Assembly (NCBI GenBank): GCA_033439795.1
Contig: JAUTDP010000003.1
Coordinates: 2,728,001 to 2,792,000 of the forward strand
Direction of reading: 5' to 3'
Length of the DNA stretch: 64,000 bases
Origin: Sordaria brevicollis
Taxonomy: Eukaryota; Ascomycota; Sordariomycetes; Sordariales; Sordariaceae
A program made the translations under genes and the position numbers. Positions 26,729 through 38,180 of the stretch are shown in pieces (the first letter of the stretch is position 1; each line of letters starts with the position of its first letter). The notes beneath the pieces are model-generated. The model was not told where the DNA came from. It worked only from the letters and a program-made list of their open reading frames with translations, and did not search any database.

Positions 26729-26897
26729 CCCCCAAAGTATTCAACTTCAAACTGCCATAGCTCTACCAAAAGATGAGTTTGAAATGCGCTTTCTTTTTGA
26801 GGAACTCCTCAAATTCAACAACATGCACAAACACCTTTCAAATACTTCTTATATCAAAGAAAAGCAAATGCCATCTTTGGTACAAAATGATATTATC

Positions 26898-26929
26898 ATT
26901 TTCAAGATGGTTTATTTTCAAGATGGTTT
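26898..26929 (+). repeat. perfect 16-bp tandem duplication inside the MITE-like element
   Basis: ATTTTCAAGATGGTTT occurs at 26898..26913 and again at 26914..26929 without any mismatch, which suggests a recent slip or duplication. Confidence 0.85.
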
Positions 26930-27016
26930 TGGCTCAACTTGGGTAGGCCTCAATATTGCTCAAGCCAATCAAAAAAGGCCTTAGAAGGGGTGCGACGTCT
27001 TCATTGGTCAACTAGC

Positions 27017-27065
27017 TTCGAAGTCTTGCCGGATACAATTTTGGAGCCTTGCCCGATAAAGTTTC
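27017..27065 (-). repeat. right terminal inverted repeat of the MITE-like element
   Basis: Reverse complement of the left arm: 18 identical bases from the outer end, then about 80 percent identity by eye. Confidence 0.72.
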
Positions 27066-27076
27066 GGATGACTTTG

Positions 27077-30000
27077 GGGACTAAAAGAAACGGCGGTTGC
27101 CAAGTCGGCCCTTCGCTTCCCCTAGCATTTGTCGCCTAGACGATCTTGACGAATCTCTTTTGCAATGGAGCTTCAATGCGGAGTGAGGAGAGTCCTACAG
27201 TATGCAACGGTCGTTCGTCGGTCTAGCGACTAACCGAACGTGCTCACACTGAGTTCAACGCAGTATGGTCTCTGTCTCTCTTTTCTTTTGTTCGGAAGTT
27301 TAAGCCTTTAGCGTCATCATGGGATGCAAAAAGTCCCCGCCGAATAACGACTTACAAGGTAGCTTTGAATCTCGGACTTGCTCCACTTTTGATGTCGGTC
27401 GTTCATGGCTCATCACCTTTCTGTCAGCCTGTGCGAATACTCAGTACCAAGGTCAAAGACTTTCAAAAGGGAACATCGTCGGTCGGTTCTTGGGTGCTAG
27501 AGGAGGTACATAGCTGACTAATAAGATCCAAACATCTAACACCCCGCTCCTTCACGTTGTAGCCAGAGCCCAGGGAAGAATGTCCTCGTTGGACGGAGAG
27601 GAAAGATGCGGAGGGAGACAGGGAGAGAACCAACCACCGACAGACAGTCTTAATGATCATGACGGAAGCTACCGAGTGCCGACTTGCAATATAAAATGTC
27701 CAAGACCTTCCCGCCCTTTCCAGGCCCTACATAAACCAACTTTGGTATTTCTCAAACCAACGGCACTTCTGAAACATGGCCAGTATCCAATAGCGTGAGA
27801 TCCCCTCCTTGAGGTTCCCTTGTTACCAACAAGTTGTAGACAGGGCTGCCATTGATGTTGAGGACTTTGGTCTCACGGGTCTGATCTTCCCTTAGACGCG
27901 GGGAAAGCATGTCTCTTGTCTTTTGACATGAAGTTCGGTGCTGGTGACGTATAGTCCAATTAACATTGGTGTGGGCGCAAGGATTTTAGTAGTGTGTCGG
28001 AAGTTAATGGACTGGATGCGAGTTGCCCATTCTCTACCTTTCTTCGAAAATTGCTTTCACTGCTGTGATAGCGTGCTTCCTTATCCACGATGTATATACA
28101 CACTTGGTCGATACTCTTCAGAGTAGTCTACTTATTTCGACCCTGAGGGTAATAATACAAGGGCTAGGATCTTGCGGAGAGATAGACGGTGATACGGTAA
28201 GTATGGTGCCCTGCCTCACCTTCCCTGTGGCGTAGCAGTCGTCGATGTCACGTACCTACCTAGCTGGCCGGTTTCGCCCATCTCGTCGCTCGTTGGGCTC
28301 CCATTGCAGAGAGTATAAAGCGAGAACTCTCCCTTCTTCTCGGCTTGTGTGCCCCGAAGCGGGTAGTGCTGTAGTGCCGTAATGTTGTAATGGGATGTAG
28401 TGTAGCGTAGTAGGCCCGCTTGACAATCCCATATACCATTTCTCTGATGTCACGCAGCACATTGTGAAGCTGTGTGTACCTATACTGGTACTTGAATAGG
28501 GTCCCGACTTTGGTCTTGACTTGGGAATGGGGGTGAGAACGAGCTCATGTTCAAATGAGCGAGGGCATCTAGACAGACAGGGCAAGGCAGTATATCTAGG
28601 TCGGGCGGCCTCTGTGCCTTCATAGTCACATCTGTGACAAGGAAGTTTGGTGCCTGTTTAAAGCTTTGATTTTTCTCGCCGAGTGAGCCCTACCGAATAT
28701 CATGTCGATCCCGCGGTTCCTGGCAGTAGTATGCCTGCTTGCCTAATCTGTCCTTCATTAACTTCTCTTTGTGAGAGTAAGAAAAAACGAGAACTAGAGG
28801 GGACACAGAAGGGGAAGTTTTCTTCACGCATGATGGCCTAGCTAACCTTACCTATTCCAACTAAGCTGGCATTCCTGCTGTCCGCGTAGGATCATGGTTG
28901 TCTCCTGCAAGATGCATGGCTCGAATGTACCTACCAAGATGGAGAAGGGATTGAGAGAGTGGCCGAAAAGAGTCACCCAGTTCGCCCTTTATGAACAACT
29001 GTCTGCGGGATCCACCCATCCGGCCCGAAATGATTCCAGTGTCACTCTCCCCTCCAGAGCCGAATGCCACCCAAATGGACGGAGTCTCCGAACGAGGCTC
29101 GGCCAGCAATACCCGCTGTACGACGCTGTAGTCGAGGATCCCAAGTCCTTGATGTTCCACTCCCTCCTCGCAAAAGACAATTTCGGAGAAGAAGCTCGGT
29201 TCCTTTGCGGTCCACAAACAGAAAACGATGAGAGTTCGGGGCTTTTTTGCGCCAGGCCTTCCTTTTCATGACTTGCATATCCAGGCTTGCCCAGAGAAAA
29301 ACGGTACTCGCACCAAGCGAAGCAGCTTCAGTACGACCACAGACGGAGATGGGCCCAATCGGAGATTAAGCATCCAAATCTGGACAAGTTATTGGTTCTT
29401 GCCTCTTCAAAGCCTTCTTCCCGCGCTTTGCTCCGTCTTGCCTGCACCTTCTTCTCTTCCTGGCGGTGATGATTATTGTACGATTTTAACCAGAGAGTCG
29501 GCGAAATCCCAGCGAGGCTCGAAAGAAATCGTGACGTGCTACCGAATCGAACGCGGAACCTCTTCGTGAACCGACCGGGGTACGGAGCACTAAAGAGACC
29601 CTAAGTGAGGCCAGTTGAGTAATCTGGGCTCTAGGAGATCCTGTCAACTCAGCCCAGATTGGTCCTTTATCAAGGGCAAGCGCGGCCAGCGCAGGTCTGG
29701 TCCAGATTTCGTCCGGCGGTGCAGTGTTTGCCCTCTGCGAAGGAAGGCACGGGGGTGGACTGTCCGGTGGTTACGACGGTCCTTGGCAGGCACCGGACCA
29801 CGACCGGCGAAAGAGACGAAGCCAACCGCACACGGGGATGGACGACCGTTAGGAGAATGACCTGCATGGCTCACATGGGCATCGCAGGTTTGCTTTCTCC
29901 CCTTCGTCCGTCACGCTAAAGACGCACGACACAATGCAGAACCATGGGCCACTAGCCTCAGGGACGATCAAGCAGAAAAGGAAACGATGACGAGATGGCG

Positions 30001-31161
30001 CGACGACCTATGGGCTTTCCGCCCCAACACAGCGTCGACTAACGACTATCTCTGACACTCGACGACAACATAGCGGAGGAGGAGAAAGACGGAGAACAGA
30101 AAGTGTGAACGGGGACGACATAAAAGGGAAAGAGCGGGGAAAGCATATCATATCGAAACGCACGGGCATAAAATCGACGAGAAGGGACAGAGACGACAAG
30201 GCAAAACTAGAGGATAGCGAAAGGATTGGGAAAGATGGATTCGGGAATGCGACGGATGGCTGTGTGATGATGGACGATGGGTCCCGCACTTGCTACTCGC
30301 TACCTTCGCTGTCCAGTTCTGCAATAATGGTGTGTTTTATACCGCGCGAAACCCGGCTCATATCAACCATTCTAATACGGCATATCGGCCCTGCTTTAAG
30401 GCTCCGCCGTCCAACGCACCCGAACCATCCAGTCACTCGCCCAGTCCGAACGCACGTACAGACGAGGCACACGGACGCACGCCCCAGCAAAGGATAGGAT
30501 GAGCTGAGGAAAAGGATTCGATTCGATGGGAGCGGCGATACATGGAGGATACCTGCGCGCCGCGGAGGGTTACAGGATTCGTTCGGATTCGGAAAGTTGG
30601 CATGAAAGCAGGTGCGAAAGCCAAAATTTTGTTGGATGGATGCTCGAAGAGTGGTGGTGCCGCTCCCCTCCCCGCTTTCCGCAGCTTCCTACCACGCCGT
30701 GTGCCCGCTCCTTGGGACTGATGCATGTGACGAAGCGGGTAAGAGCAGAGGAGAAAATGATGATGACAAGCTTGACACTGTGAGGGATCTGGAACAGAGC
30801 TCCCGGAGCAGCACCAGATGCGGAAAAGCAGTGATTCAAAAATGGACGGTCAGCGGGTAGGCAAGGCTCTTTGCACCCGAGCAGGATTGTCTCAGTGGCA
30901 GCACCCTTCCCATTGGATAACAACTGTCGCCGCTTGATGAAGCACGCGCCTCAGCTTAGTGAGCAACGTTTCGGCTTCTGGGAAAGCTGGTACCGTCAAT
31001 GCTTCAGGTCGGCGTGCCGTCCCTGTGACTACTACCGAGAGCCTGCCGACTGGCGAATGTAGCTCGTGCTCGACGACAAATGTCAGAGGCTGATGCTTGG
31101 GACTTCATCAACGCTGTGGGGAAACTCGGCATGAGACGGCCTTCTCCTTGACACAAGGCAT
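27077..31161. other. gene-poor stretch downstream of the ketopantoate-reductase-like gene
   Basis: 4.1 kb without a convincing gene. Frames around 28861..29271 on both strands overlap and have no domain. Between about 30050 and 30260 the plus strand is strongly purine-rich. ACCTACC motifs occur at 28253..28262 and 28928..28935. Confidence 0.5.
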
Positions 31162-32490
31162 TTATTTCTTGCCGAAGTAAGCCTCCAGGAGAGCTTGTTC
31201 CCCAGAAACACCAGATTCCACAAGCTCACAGAGCTTCTTATGGTTGGGCGCTTCCAAGTCAAGGAAGTCTGCCATCTGTACCAACCAACCATTGAACTCC
31301 CGGACTTCAGTTTGCTTCCCAGCCAAAACATCCTGGCACATGGAGCTCCTGTTCTCCTTTACTTTTTCTCCAACACGTTGCAGCATTGCGTTCAGTCGGG
31401 CAGCCGAGAAACGCTCTACAAGCGCTTCCTTGCTCAAGTCAGCATCGGGAACGGACTCGACGCCAGTGAGGATATCTTGGCTGCTCGGATGTTGGGCCAA
31501 AGCCTGAAGTATTTGACTGGCCTCGTCAACCAGCATGTCCATAAGTTTCTTCAACTCGGGTGCTGGCTGCTCAAAAAGGTGACCGTTCATGCAACGAATA
31601 ACGGCTGTCAATGGGTTGATAAGGGAGTTGATGATGAGCTTCTCCAGTTGAAGAACCCACAGTGCGTTGCGCGGCACTTTGCGAGCTTCCAGCTCAGATG
31701 CTCTGATGATTTGCTCCATGAGATATTCTGATTTGCTTGTTGTATCCGGATTGGGGAGCACTAAACCCATGGCAATATCAGCGGGAGCCGCATGGACACT
31801 CTTGAAGGTTCCGAGAGAATACACGCCGTGAGTTGTCACACACACCAGCCAATTCGGATGTTGCTTAGGCGGGAAGCGATGCTCATTGTATATGGCCCCG
31901 TAGGGTGGCCACAACTTGTTCATGCCATTCTGAACAAAACCGACAGTCGAGTTCCCATCGAGATAGCGCCGCAACCTGTCTACCTGGGGCAGAGCATCCG
32001 GCGCCTTGGTGGCAACCAAGAGATTCGCAATCTTGGCTCCGTCACAGACCTCCCTCACGGGCCCATGTGCTGGTGGTTCTTCTGTCCACCACTCTACATT
32101 GAAGGAAGATATCTTCTCGGTTTCCCCTCGCCGCGTCAGCTCGATACCTGGCTCAGAAACCCAGTGCTCTAACAGGCTTTTCCGGTGAAGGACAAGTGTC
32201 ACTGGGACTGGTTGCCTTAGCTTTGCCAGGGAATTGGCGTAGAGTCTCCCGAGGTTACCAATGCCCACAATGAAGATACGCTTTTGAAGGTCCTTTGGCG
32301 CTGCCGACTTGGCTTGTCCATCTCCAGAGCTGTTTGGCAAGTTCTCAGGGGTCCAGGCATAGAGCTTGGGCGCAGCTGAGCTGCTTTGAGTAATGTCGTG
32401 AAGCCATGGAGGCATTGTCACACCGTTCTTGGGGGCGGATTGCGAGAGGAGGCGCGTTGTCGTCGACATGTTTCTAAGAAACCGAGCCAT
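31162..32490 (-). CDS. 2-dehydropantoate 2-reductase-like protein, probably mitochondrial
   Basis: Single exon, 442 aa from the start MARFLRNMSTTTRLLSQ; an upstream in-frame ATG at 32592 would add a hydrophobic stretch and seems less likely. The N-terminus is basic and rich in Ser/Thr, as for mitochondrial import. After a linker comes the NAD(P)-binding motif FIVGIGNLGRLYANSLAKL (about residues 72-90), then VTLVLHRKSLLEHW and LLVATKAPDALPQVDRLRRYL. The C-terminal ApbA/PanE helical domain contains the lysine and asparagine region LEKLIINSLINPLTAVIRCMNG. Family reaction: NADPH-dependent reduction of ketopantoate to pantoate for coenzyme A synthesis; yeast Pan5 is a similar protein. Fungi have several paralogues of uncertain substrate, so the exact reaction is not proved. 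It is divergent from RAD26. Confidence 0.85.
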   Translation of the reverse strand: MARFLRNMSTTTRLLSQSAPKNGVTMPPWLHDITQSSSAAPKLYAWTPENLPNSSGDGQAKSAAPKDLQKRIFIVGIGNLGRLYANSLAKLRQPVPVTLVLHRKSLLEHWVSEPGIELTRRGETEKISSFNVEWWTEEPPAHGPVREVCDGAKIANLLVATKAPDALPQVDRLRRYLDGNSTVGFVQNGMNKLWPPYGAIYNEHRFPPKQHPNWLVCVTTHGVYSLGTFKSVHAAPADIAMGLVLPNPDTTSKSEYLMEQIIRASELEARKVPRNALWVLQLEKLIINSLINPLTAVIRCMNGHLFEQPAPELKKLMDMLVDEASQILQALAQHPSSQDILTGVESVPDADLSKEALVERFSAARLNAMLQRVGEKVKENRSSMCQDVLAGKQTEVREFNGWLVQMADFLDLEAPNHKKLCELVESGVSGEQALLEAYFGKK

Positions 32491-33417
32491 ACCACCGAGA
32501 ACTACTGATCGAACAAGAAAATGATTGTTAACTAGAGGTATGATTATAATGACGGAAGACAAATGATATGGGAGTCCCGAACGCCGAGCCAAAGGCCAAA
32601 AGAGATGGAATGGGCAAGAAGCAAACGAGGCAAAGAAGAGGAAAATAGAAGAAAGAGCGTTTACTCCGTGACCATGTGTACCTACCTACAGTAAGCGTGA
32701 GTGAAAACAGAGCAAGTACTCCACGCTCCCGAGTCTGCAATACCTCTTGTTGATTTGGTGAACGTTGATACGATGGCGCGCAGTCGCGATATCGGGATGC
32801 TTAGTCAGCACCCCCCCCCCCCCCCCCCCCCCCCCCCCTTCTTTTGAGTTGTGCACTTTATGAAAGTCACATGACAACGTGTCGGTACGCCGCCAAAAGC
32901 AGAGGATCGCCAACGCTTCCGCGAACCCTAAACCTGCAATGCGTCATCGAGGCTAGGGTTGATCATTTGCGCCTGCCATTTGCCGCAAGTGAAGCCTATC
33001 GTAGCAGGAGCGATGAAATAAGCACTCTGCCGAACAGGCAACAAACGGCAGCCGCGATCTGGAGAATCTGCGGTCTGATTTTTCATCGCAACAATCGTCA
33101 CTGCGCTCGAAAGGCTCCGCTGAAATCCATCCCGTCATCCCGCTCTTTCTTTACTTATGTGCCACTGGTCGTTTCCGCCTGGATTTGTATTACTTTACAC
33201 CAGAGAGAGCTCACCTACCTCTAGGCATCCCAGTGGGCACCCGTCATCAACCTTGACCACACCCATCTTTCTCGCTTCTTTGTCACTAAAGAGTCAACAA
33301 GGTTCCCAGCCATTTCCGAGTCCATAGACAGCTGGCAATCACAAGCGTTGTTTCATTTGCTATTCCTCCCTTCTCTCCTGTCGCTCTAGTCAACGGCATT
33401 GCATTTTCTCTTCCACA
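32491..33417. promoter_or_regulatory. divergent upstream region of the reductase-like gene and RAD26
   Basis: 927 bp. It contains TACCTACCTA (32679..32688), the 28-base C-run, and an inverted pair of telobox-like sites: AACCCTAAACC (32924..32934) and CTAGGGTT (32953..32960). The regulatory meaning is inferred. Confidence 0.45.
32811..32838 (+). repeat. homopolymer of 28 C
   Basis: An uninterrupted C-run between CAGCA and TTCTTTTGAG. Such a run is unstable on copying and could form i-motif or G-quadruplex structures; its assembled length may also be unreliable. Confidence 0.95.
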
Positions 33418-36400
33418 ATGGACGTTGATACAACCAACCTGTCGGGGACACCCGAGTCCTTGCCCGAGTCGAAGGCCAACGTCGAACAGCCAGACGCAAT
33501 GCAGCCCGACAATGGAAACTCGACCGCTAATACACCAAGTGCGCCCGAGGCCGACGGGCTTGACGAGGAGGCTGCGCTCAAGAATTTGACCGAAAATGTC
33601 CGAGACCAAGACGATTTGGAACGTGATATTACCCTACAGGCCAGCCGTGCCTTGATCGAAGCCGAGGACAAGAGAGATCAGAAGCGCATCGAAAAGGCCG
33701 AGGCGACTCGTGCCAGACTCGAAAATCAAAAGAGAACACAGCAACAGAAACTACGGCCGGGCATCACGAATCCGACCGCACGGCTACGCATACAACAAGA
33801 GATAGCGCGAATCGACGCCGAAATCGAACTTTGCGACAAAGACATTGCCGATTTCCGTGCCCGTATCGAACAGCGCAACCAGCAGGGCGACACGGACACA
33901 CTGGCTCCGGCCGCTGGCAAAAGACTTCCCAACGAGACCCAGCGAGAGTATCTCATTCGAACGGGAAAGATTACGCCGTTTGCCAAATTTGGTGGACCCA
34001 GACCTGCCGATGTTGAAGGTGACCTCGCCAATGCGATTGTCGATGCGGAAGATGAGGCTGTCGCCGAAGAGTTGGAAGAAAAGCAAGATGAGGGCCCTCG
34101 TTCTCACCAGAATCTTCGTCTCCCTGGTTTTGCTGAGGAAAGCGAGGTCGCTACAGCGGCTGCTGCAGACGAATTTTCTCTACGACCCCGAAAAAGGCGT
34201 AGGGTCCAGCCGGCACCCGAATCCGAAGATGAGTTTGTGCCGGAAGGTTCTGGTTCCGAAGCGGCTTCTCCTGAGGTTGATGCCTCCGACGATTACGATG
34301 ATTATGATATGACAGATACCACGCCCAAGAAGCGGAAGAAAGCGGCTAGAGAAGCTGATGCCGATGATAAGGTTGATCTAAGCGGCATCGATGATGGCAA
34401 CGAAAAAGTATACCAAGCAAGGTTAAAAGACTGGGTAGAGCGCAGGAGCAATGCACGACGAGCTCGTCAACAGAGACTCGGCCAGCCAGTTGAGAGAGAT
34501 GATGGGGTAGAAGAATGGTTTAAGCCGTCACCAGATCAACCTGACCACCGGTTCGAGAACGGTCTCAAGCTGCCAGGCGACATTTACCCTTCTCTCTTCG
34601 ACTACCAAAAGACTGGCGTGCAGTGGCTAGCCGAGCTGTACGCACAGCAAGTTGGAGGTATAGTTGGAGACGAGATGGGGTTAGGCAAAACTGGTATGCT
34701 CTCTGCGGTGTCATCTAACGGTCATCTTTGCTGACGGATTTAGTGCAACTGATTTCGTTCGTCGCCGCGTTACACTACAGCCGAAAGCTCGACAAGCCAG
34801 TCATCGTGGTCGCCCCGGCAACAGTCCTGCGTCAATGGGTAAATGAGTTTCACCGGTGGTGGCCACCACTTCGAGTATCCATCCTCCACTCCTCTGGCAG
34901 CGGAATGCTCAATGTCCGCAACGAAGGAGTGCTTGATGACAGGGAGGATGACTATGGCAAGAGAAAACCGAAGAAGTCCAGCAGAGCTGCAAAAAACATT
35001 GTCGACCGTGTTGTCAAGCATGGCCATGTGCTGGTTACAACTTATGCCGGTCTGCAGACGTACGGTGATGTACTGATTCCGGTTGACTGGGGCTATGCTG
35101 TCCTGGATGAAGGGCATAAGATCAGGAACCCGAACACAGCAATAACCATCTACTGTAAGGAGCTTCGGACGCCTAACCGCGTGATTCTTTCCGGCACGCC
35201 GATGCAGAACAATCTGACGGAGCTTTGGTCGCTCTTTGACTTCATCTACCCCATGCGGCTGGGTACTTTGGTCTCCTTCCGGAATCAATTCGAAATCCCA
35301 ATCAAACTTGGTGGTTATGCCAACGCCACAAACCTTCAGATCATGACTGCTCAGAAATGTGCAGAGACGTTGAAGGAGACCATCAGCCCCTACCTCCTTC
35401 AGCGGCTCAAAGTAGACGTAGCTGCTGATCTACCCAAGAAGAGCGAACAGGTCTTGTTCTGCAAGCTGTCCAAGCCACAGCGCGAAGCATACGAGCTCTT
35501 CCTCAAGTCAGAGGATATGACTGCCATTCTTAACAGAACACGCCAGTCTCTCTATGGTATCGATATCTTGCGCAAAATCTGCAATCATCCCGATCTCCTC
35601 GATCCGCGGCTCAGAGACGACCCCTCCTATAAATGGGGCAGTACCAGCAAGTCAGGGAAAATGGCAGTTGTCAAGTCATTGCTGCCGATGTGGAAGCGTC
35701 TTGGTCATAAAACTCTGCTGTTCTGTCAAGGTACGCAAATGCTGGACATCATCGAGGCATTTGTAAGGCGCCAAGACGGCATCAACTACTTGCGCATGGA
35801 TGGCAAGACCCCCGTCAAAGACCGCCAGACGCTTGTTGACCAGTTCAATCATAACCCGGACCTACACGTCTTCCTGTTAACCACCAAGGTCGGCGGTCTC
35901 GGCACTAACCTAACGGGAGCTAACCGGGTCATCATCTTCGACCCCGACTGGAACCCATCAACAGATGTCCAAGCCAGAGAACGTGCCTGGCGATTGGGAC
36001 AAAAGAAGGAAGTCACTATATACCGGCTGATGACAGCTGGGACCATCGAAGAGAAGATCTACCATCGCCAAATCTTCAAACAGTTTTTGTCCAACAAAGT
36101 GTTAAAGGACCCAAAGCAGCAAACCTCGTTCAATCTAAACGACCTACATGATCTGTTCAGCTTGAGCTCGTATGAGGACGACAAGACCGAAACAGCGGAG
36201 CTGTTCAAGGGCACTGAAGTCAAACGCCTGCCTGCGGGACCCAAGGAGATAGTGTTGCCCGGTAACGACGTGCCAGTTCTCAGGGCCCCTGGAGGGAGCA
36301 GGTCAGTGGAAGTCAAGGACGAGCCCACAAGCGAGGATGAAACTGGCGATCTTCGTCACATTGATGGCGTCGCAGGATTGGAGACTTTCAAGGACGATGG

Positions 36401-36986
36401 ACCAGTCCCTGCACCAAACGAGGAAGACCGCTTGATGGAAGGCATATTTGCTCGTTCTGTTCACAGCGCGCTCGAGCACGACGAGATTATGAATGGCAAA
36501 AAGCCCACGGTTAGGGCAGACCGCCGAATCCTCCAAGCAGAGGCAGACCGTGTTGCTGCCCAAGCAGCCTTGGCTCTCCGTCGTGCAGGCGAGCAAGCCA
36601 GAAACGTGCCCATAGGCACGGTCACTTGGACTGGCGAGTACGGCGAAGCTGGTCGTCCGATGGTCCGTCGTGAACGTGGAGGACCCAGCTCAACAGGGGG
36701 TCGGGGTACCACGGGTGGCGCAGGTTCGTCGAGAGCTTCGAGACCAGCAACACCGTCTGACAACAGAAACATGAAGGCGGAGGACTTTGAAAGAATGATT
36801 CCGGCGTTCATTAAGCGGCATGGAGGCAAGGTCCCTTCAAAGTCGCTCGTTGATCATTTCAACCACTACTGTACGGGGGCAAGACAGGCGGATATGTTCA
36901 AGGTTGCCTTGGAGAAGGTGGCCAGGTTGGACAAGAAGGGTTCGAGCATGCGGGGCATATGGACTGTTCGTCCGGAGTATCAGTGA
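33418..36986 (+). CDS. RAD26: RAD26/CSB (ERCC6) SNF2-family ATPase
   Basis: Exons 33418..34693 and 34744..36986 give 1172 aa. The 50-nt intron splits the Walker A motif: GDEMGLGKT (residues 417-425) then VQLISFVAAL. The N-terminal 400 residues are charged with a coiled-coil segment (about 85-155), the KRRRVQP and KKRKKAAR nuclear signals and acidic patches. The SNF2 motor shows VIVVAPATVLRQWVNEFHRWWP, DEGH (about 547-550) in VLDEGHKIRNPNTAI, ILSGTPMQNNLTELWSLFDF, then the C-lobe with LRMDGKTPVKDRQTLVDQFN, LLTTKVGGLGTNLTGANRVI and RAWRLGQKKEVTIYRL. A C-terminal winged-helix-like segment (KAEDFERMIPAFIKRHGGKVPSKSLVDHF) is also typical of CSB. Role: binds stalled RNA polymerase II and starts transcription-coupled nucleotide excision repair. 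Confidence 0.96.
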
Positions 36987-37421
36987 TGATATATCGGATA
37001 ACACACTAATGAGGTCCCAATTGAGAGCTAGAGGAGATGGGAAGGCTTTTGATCTTGATCTTGGCAAGACGGAGTTGAATATTTACCAACTTCCATTGGC
37101 ATGATATGGCTTACAAGGCGGTCTTCGGTAGATTATGGAGGATACCAACGGGATATGGCTGGGGCTTTATCACATCTTAGAAGGGAAAGGGAGATTTCTC
37201 ATGTTTAAGATTCGTTGTTTTATGATACCAACATTCGTAGTAAAAAAGCAAGCGTTCACGTTCGACTCGCCCATTTACATTATGTACCAATCGCATGGAG
37301 CAATGTTTGTAAGGATTTGTCAGCCATTTTTTCCAGTAGTCTAAGTGTCTTCGAAGCTCAGGCATACACAACCATACCTCGCTATCTAGTAAACAACTTC
37401 ACAAACCTCAACATCTTTAAC
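36987..37421. other. short intergenic region, RAD26 to the hemerythrin gene
   Basis: 435 bp between two tandem genes. It should hold the RAD26 3' UTR and the next promoter. No specific element was recognised. Confidence 0.5.
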
Positions 37422-38180
37422 ATGACACCGAGCACACCTGACAGCCCCGAAGCGAGCGGAGCAGGCAATGTCGTTACTACTCTGGATGCAGTGTCCAACG
37501 CCGGCAATGAGGCTGGTCCGATGCTACCGCCACTCTCACCGGAAGACTTTAAAGTATACAACCGACTGGCCGAGCAGATGGACTACTTTGTAAGTGCCCA
37601 CTTTCTTCGAAATCAATAATATCGCATCATTTATTATTCACCGAATGAACAGCACAATCACTTTCGATCGATGTGGAATACGCTCTACACAGCCTGTATC
37701 CAGGACAACAGCCAAGGCCCAGCGAAACTGAGCGAGCGCCAACTCATTGAAGAAGGCCTTCGACTCGCTCGCTACCTGGAAGCTCATCACTCTATTGAAG
37801 AGACCTACATTTTCCCTCTACTAGCGGAGAAGATGCCACAATTCCGAGCGGCCGTATATGCCCATGATCATCATGATCATCATCACCCTCGTCAAAGCAG
37901 GACGAAACAAGAAGGCCTTGAAGAGGACGTGGCAGAAGCAGCAAACTGCGAACTGATCCAACAACACCGCGCCATCCATATAGGCATGGAACAGTTTGAG
38001 AAATACTTGAGGGATTGCAGGAGCAAGAAGGCCGAGTTTAGTCTGCCCGTGCTAAAGGAAAAGATGGATTCGTGGGGCGACGTGTTGCTGAAGCATTTGG
38101 ATCAGGAGGTGGAGGAGTTGGGGGCTGAGAACATGAGGGCAGTTTGGAGTCGGGAGGAGATGATGAGGTTCCCTATGTGA
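37422..38180 (+). CDS. hemerythrin HHE-domain protein
   Basis: Exons 37422..37589 and 37653..38180 give 231 aa; the 63-nt intron joins MDYF to HNHFRSMW, restoring the first metal-ligand motif. The domain is a four-helix bundle. Likely ligands are His57 or His59 in HNHF, His101/His102 and Glu105/Glu106 in EAHHSIEETYIFPLL, His161/His165 in QQHRAIHIGME, and His204 with Glu208/Glu211 in LLKHLDQEVEEL. Between helices 2 and 3 lies a His-rich insertion, AHDHHDHHHP (residues 126-135). No signal peptide or membrane segment is seen, so it is probably cytosolic. Family members bind a di-iron centre and O2 or NO, or sense iron or redox state; the role of fungal ones is mostly unknown. The start follows a TTTAAC context and no upstream in-frame ATG was preferred. 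Confidence 0.85.

Larger units (their letters stand above)
26667..27076. mobile_element. MITE-like element, about 390 bp, with ~50-bp terminal inverted repeats
   Basis: The left arm from 26680 reads GAAACTTTATCGGGCAAG, and the right arm read inward from 27065 on the other strand begins with the same 18 bases. Similarity continues for about 50 bp through CTCCA and CGGCAAGACTT. An 11-bp direct repeat GGATGACTTTG lies just outside both arms (26667..26677 and 27066..27076), as a target-site duplication would. The interior is AT-rich and has no coding capacity. Long arms plus a 9-11-bp duplication recall Mutator-like MITEs. Most mismatches between the arms are transitions, in line with RIP, but the sample is small. 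Confidence 0.75.

Noticed and set aside
29540..29575. tRNA B-box-like GTTCGATTC on the minus strand
   Set aside because: Flanking bases cannot form a T stem, and no A box or acceptor stem was found.
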